This document shows positions 25,109 to 33,169 of a DNA stretch of 64,000 bases, piece after piece. The translations under genes were made by a program, and so were the position numbers. The DNA is from Janthinobacterium sp. SUN073. GTDB lineage: Bacteria > Pseudomonadota > Gammaproteobacteria > Burkholderiales > Burkholderiaceae_D. The notes beneath the pieces were generated by a model that was not told where the DNA came from, ran no database searches, and saw nothing but the letters and a program-made list of their open reading frames with translations. The DNA lies in NCBI RefSeq assembly GCF_030397665.1, contig NZ_JAPUBT010000005.1, forward strand, positions 396,476 to 460,475. Reading direction: 5' to 3'. Within the stretch, counting starts at the first letter, position 1. Each line of letters opens with the position of its first letter.

Positions 25109-25281
25109 GCCCCCTCCATTGTTATTGACTGCTGCACAGTGTAGCGATTCGAGCGCCACTTTTCCATCCGCAACGAGGACTGCTGCTACAAGTTGCCCGC
25201 CACGCAATGGCCACTTGCGCCGATGTCACTGGATGAGCGCCGGCCCGCGCAGCATACTATCTCCAGCACACACATGAGAAT

Positions 25282-25308
25282 GGTAATGATTATCATTTGC
25301 GATATAAT
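25282..25308 (+). promoter_or_regulatory. Fur box and promoter of fur
   Basis: GGTAATGATTATCATTTGC (25282-25300) matches the Fur consensus at 15 of 19 positions and is followed by a perfect TATAAT (25303-25308). The box covers the -35 region, which indicates autorepression of fur by Fur with iron. Confidence 0.8.
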
Positions 25309-25348
25309 GGTGTACCTCGCTCAGCGACTACAAAAAGGAATGGGAGAC

Positions 25349-25789
25349 ATGGATATATTGAGGGAACTGCGTGAATCGGGCTTGAAAGTGACCATCCCCC
25401 GCTTGCGGATTCTGCAGCTGTTTCAAGAAGGGGGCATCAAACACCTGAGTGCGGACGATGTCTACAAACTCTTGCTGGCTGAAAAAATCGACGTGGGCCT
25501 GGCCACCATCTACCGCGTGCTGATGCAGTTTGCCGAAGCGGGCATTTTGTTTCGCCGGCATTTCGAATCGGGCCATGCCGTCTTCGAACTGAATGAAGGC
25601 CAGCACCACGATCACCTGGTCTGCACGGGTTGCGGCAAGGTCGATGAATTCGTCGATGAAGGCATCGAACTGCGCCAGAACGAGATCGCCACCGAGCGGG
25701 GCTTCGTGCTGCACGAGCACGCGCTGTCCCTGTACGGCACCTGCGCCGACTGCACGGCGAAGAAAGTCCCGCCGCGCAAAGCCTCCTGA
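25349..25789 (+). CDS. fur: Ferric uptake regulator
   Basis: A 146-residue Fur-family repressor. The winged helix (LKVTIPRLRILQLFQ, LATIYRVLMQFAEAGIL) precedes the metal-binding region with HFESGHAVFELNEGQHHDH, CTGCGKVDEF and CADCTAKK, that is, the H-H-D-H regulatory site and two CxxC zinc pairs. With Fe2+ it would repress iron-uptake genes; four candidate Fur boxes occur in this window, including its own. The start at 25349 has GGGAGA upstream. It appears monocistronic, with a MerR gene 74 bases downstream. Confidence 0.93.
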   Translation: MDILRELRESGLKVTIPRLRILQLFQEGGIKHLSADDVYKLLLAEKIDVGLATIYRVLMQFAEAGILFRRHFESGHAVFELNEGQHHDHLVCTGCGKVDEFVDEGIELRQNEIATERGFVLHEHALSLYGTCADCTAKKVPPRKAS

Positions 25790-25863
25790 GGCGGCGCGCA
25801 AGGTAGCGCCTGGCAAGCCACCTGCGCTACACTGCGTGCGCCGCAGCTCAACCAGGGACAAGC

Positions 25864-26229
25864 ATGTACATCGGAGAAATCGCCCGCCTGACGGGCACCT
25901 CGCCCAAGGCCTTGCGCCACTATGAAGCGCTGGGCTTGCTGGGCGACGTGCGCCGCTCGGGCGCCTACCGCGTCTACACGCAGCAAGACCTGGCGCAAGT
26001 CAGACTGATACGCCAGGCGCAAGCGCTGGGCTTCCGCCTGGCCGAACTGCTGCCCATCCTGGCCGGCGACGACACGGACTGGGCCGCTCTGTCGCAGCAC
26101 ATCGCCGCCAAGCGCGCACAGATACAGCAGGAGTTCGCCCGCCTGCGCCAGCTCGACGCGCATTTGGCCGACATCGACACGGAAATCCGCGACTGCCTGA
26201 CGCGCCAGCACCTTCCAGCGGCCGCTTGA
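25864..26229 (+). CDS. MerR-family transcriptional regulator
   Basis: A 121-residue protein with the MerR DNA-binding domain (MYIGEIARLTGTSPKALRHYE, GAYRVYTQQDLAQVRLI) and a short coiled-coil dimer helix. There is no conserved cysteine pair for metal, so the signal is more likely an organic compound or redox stress. Its stop codon lies within the -35 element of the next gene, whose 20-bp spacer carries a dyad, the typical MerR activation architecture. I infer that it activates the quinone reductase downstream. Confidence 0.88.
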   Translation: MYIGEIARLTGTSPKALRHYEALGLLGDVRRSGAYRVYTQQDLAQVRLIRQAQALGFRLAELLPILAGDDTDWAALSQHIAAKRAQIQQEFARLRQLDAHLADIDTEIRDCLTRQHLPAAA

Positions 26230-26257
26230 CTCTGCCACTAGGGGCAGGCTTTAGCAT
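26226..26257 (+). promoter_or_regulatory. MerR-type promoter with 20-bp spacer
   Basis: A -35 element TTGACT (26226-26231) and a -10 element TAGCAT (26252-26257) are 20 bp apart, longer than the usual 17. The dyad CTGCC-N6-GGCAG (26232-26247) sits in the spacer. MerR proteins untwist such promoters. The element overlaps the end of the MerR coding sequence. Confidence 0.65.
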
Positions 26258-26288
26258 GCAAGCTGTTCTTTTATAGAAAGCCTGCAGC

Positions 26289-26879
26289 ATGAGCAACATT
26301 ACACCGAAGCGCATTCTCATTCTCCTCGGACACCCGTCCAGCGACAGTTTCTGCGCCGCCCTGGCCGAAGCCTACGCCGCCAAGGCCCGCAACGCAGGCC
26401 ACAGCGTGCGCGAACTGCGCCTGGGCCAGCTGGACTTCGACCCCATCCTGCACGAAGGCTACCGCCAGGTACAGCCGCTGGAAGCGGACTTGCTGGCAGC
26501 CCAGGAAGCCATCAGCTGGGCCGAACACCTGGTGTTCGCCTACCCCATCTGGTGGGGCGGCGTGCCGGCCCTGCTGAAGGGCTTTGTCGACCGCGTCTTC
26601 CTGCCCGGCTTTGCCTTCAAGTACCGCCCGGGCAAGGCTTTCCCGGCCCAGCTGCTGAAGGGCCGCACGGCCCAGCTCCTGGTGACGATGGACACGCCGC
26701 CCTGGTATTTCCGCTGGGTTTACCACATGCCTGGCATCCACCAGCTGCGCAAGACGACGCTGGAATTTTGCGGCGTCAAGCCCGTCAAGGTGGCCAGCTT
26801 CGGCCCCATCCTCGATTCCACCGAAGTGCAGCGCGCGCGCTGGCTGGAGCAGGCGCAGGCGCTGGCCCGGCGCCTGTAG
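26289..26879 (+). CDS. NAD(P)H dehydrogenase (quinone), flavodoxin-like fold
   Basis: A 196-residue protein of the NQO / KefF / MdaB type: RILILLGHPSSDSFCAALAEAYAAKA at the N-terminus for flavin phosphate binding, YPIWWGGVPALLKGFVDRVFLPGFAF in the centre, and a later catalytic loop TPPWYFRWVYH. Family members reduce quinones or other electrophiles by two electrons using NAD(P)H and FMN/FAD. It lies 59 bases after the MerR gene behind a MerR-type promoter, so it is probably induced by an electrophile or quinone sensed by that regulator. Confidence 0.88.
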   Translation: MSNITPKRILILLGHPSSDSFCAALAEAYAAKARNAGHSVRELRLGQLDFDPILHEGYRQVQPLEADLLAAQEAISWAEHLVFAYPIWWGGVPALLKGFVDRVFLPGFAFKYRPGKAFPAQLLKGRTAQLLVTMDTPPWYFRWVYHMPGIHQLRKTTLEFCGVKPVKVASFGPILDSTEVQRARWLEQAQALARRL

Positions 26880-27038
26880 GGCCCGCAACAGCTTGCCATG
26901 CAGCCATCTTGCATACGGTTTTGACAAGCTGGTAATCAAGCCGTCACATTCCAGGGCTACCATGATGATATTGCCTGTTTGTCAGTCGCCTTGCCGTCGC
27001 GACAACAAGGGTCCGCTCGTCATGTAAAGGTAGCCGCT

Positions 27039-28268
27039 GTGGAGTTCAACGCTTCTCGATTGCATCTTCCCCGTTATCGCACCTCCGTGGCGTTCGATCT
27101 GTGCATACCCACGGAATCGGTGCAGGCCGACGCCAGCAATTTCGCCGTGCTGGAGCTATTCACGGAACGGCGCGACATGATGAGCTTGCCAGTCACGGAG
27201 CAGCAGAAGCCCATCGGCCTGATCAGCCGCAACATCTTCATGTCGCAGATGTCCAAGCCCTTCTATCACGAGGTGTACGGCAAGAAGAGCTGCATCGCCT
27301 TCATGGACAAGGAACCGCTGATCGTCGATGGCGCCATGAGCATCGAAGACCTCACCTTCCGCGCCGTGGAAGCGGGCGAAAAGGCGCTGGCCGACGGCTT
27401 CATCATCACCGTGGATGGCGCGCTGGCCGGCGTGGGTTTCGGCTTGCAGCTGATGAACGTGGTGGCCACCATGCAGGCGGAAAAGAACCGGCAAATCATG
27501 CACAGCATCGATTACGCCAGCGTGATCCAGCGCGCCCGGCTGCGCACCTCGGATGCGGAATTGCGCGCCACCCTGCCCGACGCGCACCTGGAATGGCAGC
27601 CGCGCGACGTCGTCGGCGGCGATTTTTACTTCTTCGAGCGCCACGCGGGCGGCTGGTTCGCCGCCATCGCCGACTGCACCGGCCACGGCGTGCCGGGCGC
27701 CTTCATGACCCTGATCGCCTCGTCGGCCCTGAGCCAGGCACTGCGCGAGCTGGGGCCGCGCGATCCGGCCGCCCTGATCGGCGCCGTCAGCCGCTCCATC
27801 AAGACCTTGCTGGGCCAGGACGGCGCCGCCAGCGGCCATCACGCCGGTTCGAACGACGGCATGGATTGCGCCTTCCTGTGTTACGACGACGCCAGCGCCA
27901 GCCTGCGTTTCGCGGGGGCGAAACTGGCGCTGTACGTGGTGGTGCCGGGCGAAGAGGCCGTGCGCGCCATCGACGGCGCGCGCATGGGCGTGGGCTATGT
28001 CGACACGCCGCCCGGCTACTGCTGGCACAACGAGACGCTCGCCATACCCGCCGGCAGCCTGCTGTTCATCACGACCGACGGCTTGCTCGACCAGATCGGC
28101 GGCGCGCGCGACATCGCCTACGGCAAGCGGCGCATGCGCGAGCAGCTGCTGGCGCAGCGCGACGCTCCCGCCGGCGACGTGGCGGCGGCGCTGCTGCAGG
28201 ATAGCGCCGCCTGGCAAGGCAAGCAACCGCGCCGCGACGACCTGACCTTTTTCTGTTTCCGCCTGTAG
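27039..28268 (+). CDS. SpoIIE/PP2C phosphatase with N-terminal CBS-type domains (SiaA role)
   Basis: About 409 residues. Residues about 15-150 look like a CBS pair (FAVLELFTERRDMMSLPV, KPIGLISRNIF, DGFIITVDGALAGVGFG), followed by a short coiled coil and a PP2C/SpoIIE phosphatase domain with the metal-binding motifs DVVGGDFYFFE, IADCTGHGVPGAFMT, TTDGLLDQ and RDDLTFF. It heads an operon with SiaB, SiaC and SiaD homologues, so it should dephosphorylate SiaC. Pseudomonas SiaA has membrane segments and HAMP; none are present here, so sensing is probably cytoplasmic, perhaps adenosyl nucleotides. The GTG at 27039 is preferred over a TTG at 26979 because of an AAGG site, but the start is uncertain. 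Confidence 0.82.
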   Translation: MEFNASRLHLPRYRTSVAFDLCIPTESVQADASNFAVLELFTERRDMMSLPVTEQQKPIGLISRNIFMSQMSKPFYHEVYGKKSCIAFMDKEPLIVDGAMSIEDLTFRAVEAGEKALADGFIITVDGALAGVGFGLQLMNVVATMQAEKNRQIMHSIDYASVIQRARLRTSDAELRATLPDAHLEWQPRDVVGGDFYFFERHAGGWFAAIADCTGHGVPGAFMTLIASSALSQALRELGPRDPAALIGAVSRSIKTLLGQDGAASGHHAGSNDGMDCAFLCYDDASASLRFAGAKLALYVVVPGEEAVRAIDGARMGVGYVDTPPGYCWHNETLAIPAGSLLFITTDGLLDQIGGARDIAYGKRRMREQLLAQRDAPAGDVAAALLQDSAAWQGKQPRRDDLTFFCFRL

Positions 28269-28333
28269 TTTTGGCGCCATCGAACCACATTATCAACAAG
28301 AAACCGGGACACCGGCTAGCCAGGAGCACGGAC

Positions 28334-28891
28334 GTGCTGTACGAAGAATTCAACGAGTTTTGGGATGTGGCGCGCAAGCGCAACATCATCTTTTTTTACG
28401 TGGGCTATTTCTCGCAGCACGTGGTGAGCGCCATTTCCGAAACCATCAAGGCGCGCCTCGACACGGCCGGCGCGGCCGGACCCACGCGGCGGCGCATCTT
28501 TTCCTCGTTCATCGAGATGTCGCAAAACATCATGCACTATTCCGCCGACAGCCTGACGCCCGATGCGCAGCTGGACCAGCAGATGCGGCGCGGCTCGTTT
28601 TGCATCGGCACGCGCGGCGACAGCTTCTTTCTGCTGTGCGCCAACCCCGTCTCGACGGACAACGTGGCGCAGATCCGCGCCCGCCTGGAGCCGCTGCACA
28701 CGATGACGATGGAAGAAATCCGCCTCGCCTACAAGAAGGCCCTGCGCGAGGAAGCGCCGGCCGACAGCAAGGGCGCGGGCCTGGGTTTTCTCACCATGGC
28801 GCGCGACGCCAGCGAGCCGCTGGAATTCGAATTCGTCCAGGACCCACAGGAGCCGGGGCACACCATCTTCTGCATCAAAGCCATCATTTGA
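28334..28891 (+). CDS. siaB: SiaB-family protein kinase (DUF6272)
   Basis: About 185 residues of the DUF6272/SiaB family, a small kinase with a GHKL-like fold. Visible motifs are the N-box-like FIEMSQNIMHYS and the glycine-rich SKGAGLGFLTMARDAS. In Pseudomonas aeruginosa SiaB phosphorylates SiaC and opposes the SiaA phosphatase. The GTG at 28334 is chosen because CAGGAG lies 7 bases upstream; the frame continues back to a TTG at 28271 just after the siaA-like stop, without a ribosome site. The neighbours on both sides are the other Sia components. Confidence 0.85.
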   Translation: MLYEEFNEFWDVARKRNIIFFYVGYFSQHVVSAISETIKARLDTAGAAGPTRRRIFSSFIEMSQNIMHYSADSLTPDAQLDQQMRRGSFCIGTRGDSFFLLCANPVSTDNVAQIRARLEPLHTMTMEEIRLAYKKALREEAPADSKGAGLGFLTMARDASEPLEFEFVQDPQEPGHTIFCIKAII

Positions 28892-28913
28892 AAGAGCCGA
28901 CTCAGGAAAGCAT

Positions 28914-29312
28914 ATGCAATTACCGTCACCACTGTTCATCGCCGCGACCCCGTGTTCGCCCGAAATCGACTTCCGTTTCGAGCAGCACACCCTGTCGATC
29001 AAGGGCGAGTCCTATCCGGAAAACGCGGCCGCCTTCTATGGCCCGCTGATCGCCACCGTGCGCGCCTATCTGGACGCCTGCCGCGAGAGCGCCATCACCG
29101 TCAACGTCTCGCTGGCCTACTTCAACAGCTCCAGCACAAAGATGCTGTTTACCCTGTTCGACACCCTGAACCAGGCGGCCATCGATGGCAACCAGGTGCG
29201 CCTGAACTGGTATCACGACGAAGACGATGACACCATCCTGGAGTTCGGCCAGGAGCTGCAGCAGGATTTCACGGCGCTCGATTTCTGCGACCATCCCGTG
29301 CGAGGCAGCTAG
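28914..29312 (+). CDS. siaC: SiaC phosphoprotein (DUF1987)
   Basis: A 132-residue protein of the DUF1987/SiaC family (ATPCSPEIDFRFEQHTLSIKG, GESYPENAAAFYGPL, VNVSLAYFNSSSTKMLF). Unphosphorylated SiaC binds and activates the diguanylate cyclase SiaD; phosphorylation of a conserved Thr/Ser blocks this. The corresponding site here is in the run N71-S-S-S-T-K76. Length matches Pseudomonas SiaC (about 126). It ends 3 bases before siaD and starts 22 bases after siaB, so the four genes form one operon. Confidence 0.9.
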   Translation: MQLPSPLFIAATPCSPEIDFRFEQHTLSIKGESYPENAAAFYGPLIATVRAYLDACRESAITVNVSLAYFNSSSTKMLFTLFDTLNQAAIDGNQVRLNWYHDEDDDTILEFGQELQQDFTALDFCDHPVRGS

Positions 29313-29315
29313 AGC

Positions 29316-30056
29316 ATGCACGCCGCCATCTCCGAGTCCGGCCTGGAACCCGACCTGTTCACCGTGGAAGCGGCGGCGCTGGCTGCCGCGCGGCGCATGC
29401 ACGCCGACGTCCATGCCAGCGGCGAGGCGCAGCGCCGCGTGCTCGGTGAACTGATCAATCACTACGAACGGCTGATGCGCGAGACGCGGCGCCTGATCGG
29501 CCGCAGCGACCGCGCCGAGCGCGACATGCATTTGCTGAACCGGCAATTGCAAACCCTGGCCGGCCAGCTCGAATACCGCGCCACGCACGACCCGCTGACG
29601 GGCGCCCTGAACCGCGGCGCCGTGATCGAGCATGCTTCGCGCTGCCTGTCGCAGGGCGACATGGCCCTGATCGTGCTCGACATCGACCTGTTCAAGCAGG
29701 TCAACGACGATTTCGGCCACCCGGCCGGCGACGGCGTGATCCAGGCCGTGGTCGACTGCCTGAAGGGATTATTGGGACAGGAGACGGCCATCGGCCGGGT
29801 CGGCGGTGAAGAGTTTTCCGTGGTCTGGCCCACCTCGTCGCGCGACGAGGCGGCGCAAATCGCGCAGCGCATCTGCGAGAGCGTCGGCCGCCAGCGCCAT
29901 GCGGCGCCCATCACGCGCGCCATCACCGTCAGCGTGGGCCTGAGCTGGAACCGCGCCGGCACGCCGTTCGAGACGGCCTACAGCCATGCGGACCAGGCCC
30001 TGTACCAGGCCAAGCGCGAAGGACGCAACTGCGTGCGCCAGTGGCTGGAGAGCTGA
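29316..30056 (+). CDS. siaD: SiaD-type diguanylate cyclase
   Basis: A 246-residue cytoplasmic protein. Residues 1 to about 85 are helical and likely form the coiled coil that binds SiaC; a GGDEF domain follows (THDPLTGALNRGAVIEH, LDIDLFKQVNDDFGHPAGD, active site GRVGGEEF near residue 160). It would make cyclic di-GMP from GTP and promote aggregation or biofilm formation. The residues where an inhibitory RxxD I-site would stand read G-Q-E-T, so feedback inhibition by product is probably missing. It is the last gene of the Sia operon. Confidence 0.9.
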   Translation: MHAAISESGLEPDLFTVEAAALAAARRMHADVHASGEAQRRVLGELINHYERLMRETRRLIGRSDRAERDMHLLNRQLQTLAGQLEYRATHDPLTGALNRGAVIEHASRCLSQGDMALIVLDIDLFKQVNDDFGHPAGDGVIQAVVDCLKGLLGQETAIGRVGGEEFSVVWPTSSRDEAAQIAQRICESVGRQRHAAPITRAITVSVGLSWNRAGTPFETAYSHADQALYQAKREGRNCVRQWLES

Positions 30057-30070
30057 ATCAGTGCACTGAA

Positions 30071-30796
30071 TCAGCGATGATGCTCGCGCGCCATGCTGCC
30101 GTCGCGGCGCATGGCGGCAGCGGCGCGCTGCATGGCAGCCACCTGCGCCTCGGGTACCTTGAGGTTACAGGCCAGGTAAGTCTGCACGCGATTAAAGGTC
30201 AGCAGCGGCTCCACCTTGCCCTCCCACTCCTTGCCGGCAAACGGCTTGCTGCCCACCGCCATGCCCACGGCCCACAGGTCTATGCGCCCCAGCAGCAGCT
30301 TTTGCGGATTGAGCCACTCCTGCGTCACGGGCGCCACGTTCAGGCCATGCTGGCGCAGGTAGTCGTCACGTGCGTCGCCCAGCACCGTGCCGATCACCAG
30401 GCCGCGCGCATCGGCCAGCGTGCGCAGCGTCAGATGCCGCTCGGCCAGGCCATACAGTACCCATTCCGCTTCGTTGAGGGGGCCGATCCAGCGAAATTGC
30501 GCTTCGCGCTCTTGCGTGCGGCTGGTGGAAAAGATGCAGGTATCAGGCTCGCGCAGCGCCTGCGCATACGCGCGCTTCCACGGCAACAACTCGATGCTGT
30601 AGGCGATGCCGGCGCGCGCCATGATGTCGCGCACCTTCATCGTTTCGCGTCCCACGACGACATTGCCTTCCATCATGCTCGATGGCGGCAAGTGCTCGCC
30701 GACGATGCGCAGGCCAGCCGCCGCGGCCAGCGCCGGCATCAGCAGCGCCACTGCCAGCAGCCGTGCCATGCTTGCTTGTTTCATGCTTGCTTTCAT
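30071..30796 (-). CDS. Periplasmic solute-binding protein family 3-like
   Basis: A 241-residue protein with a signal peptide (ARLLAVALLMPALAAAAG) and a family 3 binding-protein fold (LRIVGEHLPPSSMMEGNVVVG at the start, ARAGIAYSIELLPWKRAYAQAL, LADARGLVIGTVLGD). There are no ABC permease or ATPase genes beside it, so it may be an orphan sensor or binding protein of the kind common in beta- and gammaproteobacteria rather than a transporter part. It converges on siaD with 14 bases between stops. Ligand unknown. Confidence 0.75.
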   Translation of the reverse strand: MKASMKQASMARLLAVALLMPALAAAAGLRIVGEHLPPSSMMEGNVVVGRETMKVRDIMARAGIAYSIELLPWKRAYAQALREPDTCIFSTSRTQEREAQFRWIGPLNEAEWVLYGLAERHLTLRTLADARGLVIGTVLGDARDDYLRQHGLNVAPVTQEWLNPQKLLLGRIDLWAVGMAVGSKPFAGKEWEGKVEPLLTFNRVQTYLACNLKVPEAQVAAMQRAAAAMRRDGSMAREHHR

Positions 30797-30938
30797 CTGC
30801 TACAGGGGATTTCCGCCGATGTTACCATCGGCCCGCGCCAGCATCGCCGCATATTATTAATTACACCATTTATTTTCCGCAACGTGGCAACAGGCCAACG
30901 CCGGGACGATCAGCATGCAGGGGAAAGGGAAGAATCAC

Positions 30939-31034
30939 TGGCGGAAAACAGTAGGAGTCGAACCTACGGGAGAACGTCTGACGCCCTCCACCGGGTTTGA
31001 AGCCCGGCCACATCACCGGATGAGTGTGCTTTCC
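30939..31034 (-). tRNA. selC: tRNA-Sec, anticodon TCA
   Basis: A 96-base gene including an encoded CCA end. It has the features of bacterial tRNA-Sec: an 8-bp acceptor stem (GGAAAGCA with TGTTTTCC, one G-T pair), discriminator G, a TCA anticodon at 30998-31000 in the loop CTTCAAA, a long variable arm, and a TTCGACTCC T-loop region. It reads UGA in the formate dehydrogenase gene upstream. It lies downstream of selB on the same strand, separated by an inverted-repeat element. Confidence 0.95.
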
Positions 31035-31046
31035 GCGGTGCCTGAG

Positions 31047-31210
31047 CTAAGTAGGTCGTGGGAAATTATTGTGAAGTTATGACAAACAGAACCGGATGCT
31101 CTGCAAGGCGCCCGCTGCGACGCAGTGCGAGCACTGCTAGCAGCGGGCAACGCCGCAGAGCGCCGGTTATGGAAGTCAGAAATCACAATAATTTATTACG
31201 CCCTACTTAG
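31047..31210. repeat. 164-bp imperfect inverted-repeat element (MITE-like)
   Basis: The arms start CTAAGTAGG and end CCTACTTAG and stay matched with interruptions for about 80 bases: AAATTATTGTGA, AACCGG, GCTCTGC, GCCCGCTGC and an apical GCAGTGC-GA-GCACTGC. It contains no reading frame. It begins 12 bases from selC and ends 3 bases from the selB stop. The heptamer TACTTAG is repeated directly at its selB-side edge. It may be a non-autonomous mobile element or a large RNA hairpin. Confidence 0.7.
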
Positions 31211-31213
31211 TAC

Positions 31214-33169
31214 TTAGCTGTTGGCCAAGGCTGCGGTATAGGACCACAGCGCTTGCGGACGTAATAGATGCCCATTGCCAACACGGCGAGTATAACCGAC
31301 GCGGTCAAAGAATTCCAGGACCTGGATCGCCCGCTTGCGGCCCAGACCACTGGCGTCGCGGAAGGCGGCCGCGCCCACGGCGCCGGAACCGGGCGCCAGA
31401 TTCTCGTCCAGCTCCGCTTTTTCGGTCAGAGTGCGCACCAGTTGCGCCAGCTCGGCCAGCGCCGCCTGGTGATAAAACAGGTCGTGCACCACCTGGCTGA
31501 TCTGCCCTGCCTTGGCAAGTTTACGCAACAGCCGGCGCGCGTCATCCTCGGCCAGGCCGAAGTCGCGCGCCAGGTCGCGCGTCCACGGCGGCTCGAAGCG
31601 CCCCTGTTCCAACGCTGCCAGCAAGGGCTCGGCCAGCGATTGCTCCTGCGGCGTCAGTTCCACGCTGTGCGTCGGCAGATGCAGGCTGGCGCCGCGCGCC
31701 AGCACCTCGCCGCGCGCCAGCAAGCCTTCGACCAGATGGCTCCACAAGGCGTCTTCCATCTCCGCGTCGACGATGCGCTTCAGGCGCCACAGTTCCGGCC
31801 CCGCCTCGTCGGGCGCGCGCGCATGGAACACCGTCAGGGCGGCCAGCACGCGCTGTTCCAGCGCCAGCAACGCTGGCGGTGCCAGCAGCAGGGCGTCGCC
31901 ACCGCGCAGGGCGATACGCCGCGTATCGGGCGGCAGCGCGAGGGCTCCCGCCGGCAACAGCGACAGGCGCACCAGCAGGGACTCGCGCAGCCCCAGCGGG
32001 CTTTGCGCCAGCAGGGCAGCAATATCGCCCTGTGCGACAAAAGCGGCCAGCGCGTCCAGCCAGCTTAAGCGCGCCGGGCTGCGGCGCTTGCGCGCGGGGC
32101 CGAACGGGTCGAGCACCATGCCGCCGCCCACCGTCTGCGTCGCTTGCGCATTGCGCACGACGAAGCGGTCGCCCGGCACGCCGTGCATGGGCGACTCGAA
32201 CACCAGTTGTACCCTGCCCGTCTGCCCCGGCGACAGGGTTTCGCCATCGAGCATGACGGCGCGCGCCAGCTGGTGCGCCGCGCCCAGGTGTACATGCAGC
32301 GGCGACCAGGCTTTCAATTGCACGCCGGCGTCGGGCAGCAGGGTCAGTTCCACGTCGAGGCGCTCCGAGCATTGCGCCAGTTCCGGCGCGACGATCCAGT
32401 TGCCCCGTTCGATGCGTTCGCGCTCGATGCCGGCCAGGTTCAGCGCCAGGCGCTGGCCTGCCATGCCCGTCTCGGCTGCGCGGTTCTGCGCATGGATGCT
32501 GCGCACGCGCGCTTGCGCGCCGCCGGGCGCCAGCTGCAGCATGTCACCAACCTGCGCGCGTCCCGCCAGCGCCGTGCCGGTGACGATGGTGCCCTGCCCC
32601 GACAAGGTGAACACGCGGTCCACGCCGAGGCGGAACAAGCGCCGTTCATCGCGCTGCGGAAGGCTACGCGACACCTGCGTCAGGTGCGCCAGCAAGGCCG
32701 CCACGCCGGGATCGTTGTCGCGGCTGGCGGCCGTGGGGAAGATGGGACTACCCGCCAGCGGCGTACCGGCCAGCAGCGCCTCGATCTCAAGCTCCACCTG
32801 CGCCACGCGGGCGCTATCGGCGCGGTCGATCTTGGTCAGCGCCACGGCGCCGCGCGTCACGCCCAGCAGCCGCAAAATGGCCAGGTGCTCGTGCGTCTGC
32901 GGCATGATGCCGTCGTCGGCCGCCACCACCAGCAGGGCAAAGTCGATGCCCGTCACGCCGGACGCCATGGTGCGGATGAATTTTTCGTGGCCCGGCACGT
33001 CGATCACGCCCAGCACCGTGCCGTCCGCCAGCGGCAGATAGGCATAGCCGAGTTCTATCGAGATGCCGCGCGCCTGCTCTTCCTTCAGGCGGTCCGTGTG
33101 CACGCCCGTCAGCGCGCGCGTGAGCGTCGTCTTGCCATGGTCGATATGGCCTGCCGTGCCGACGATCAT
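31214..33169 (-). CDS. selB: Selenocysteine-specific elongation factor
   Basis: A 651-residue translation GTPase. G1 is [12 protein letters not shown] at the extreme N-terminus, G3 is DVPGHEKF and G4 is TKID. The EF-Tu-like domains are followed by about 280 residues of winged-helix repeats that bind the SECIS RNA (for example [43 protein letters not shown]). It brings Sec-tRNA to UGA codons marked by a SECIS hairpin. The ATG at 33169 overlaps the selA stop by 4 bases. The reading frame extends far upstream inside selA, but the G1 motif fixes the start. Confidence 0.96.
   Translation of the reverse strand: MIVGTAGHIDHGKTTLTRALTGVHTDRLKEEQARGISIELGYAYLPLADGTVLGVIDVPGHEKFIRTMASGVTGIDFALLVVAADDGIMPQTHEHLAILRLLGVTRGAVALTKIDRADSARVAQVELEIEALLAGTPLAGSPIFPTAASRDNDPGVAALLAHLTQVSRSLPQRDERRLFRLGVDRVFTLSGQGTIVTGTALAGRAQVGDMLQLAPGGAQARVRSIHAQNRAAETGMAGQRLALNLAGIERERIERGNWIVAPELAQCSERLDVELTLLPDAGVQLKAWSPLHVHLGAAHQLARAVMLDGETLSPGQTGRVQLVFESPMHGVPGDRFVVRNAQATQTVGGGMVLDPFGPARKRRSPARLSWLDALAAFVAQGDIAALLAQSPLGLRESLLVRLSLLPAGALALPPDTRRIALRGGDALLLAPPALLALEQRVLAALTVFHARAPDEAGPELWRLKRIVDAEMEDALWSHLVEGLLARGEVLARGASLHLPTHSVELTPQEQSLAEPLLAALEQGRFEPPWTRDLARDFGLAEDDARRLLRKLAKAGQISQVVHDLFYHQAALAELAQLVRTLTEKAELDENLAPGSGAVGAAAFRDASGLGRKRAIQVLEFFDRVGYTRRVGNGHLLRPQALWSYTAALANS

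Noticed and set aside
26979..27038. TTG at 26979 as the start of the SpoIIE phosphatase
   Set aside because: There is no ribosome site and the added residues do not look like part of the domain; the GTG at 27039 is preferred, though not certain.
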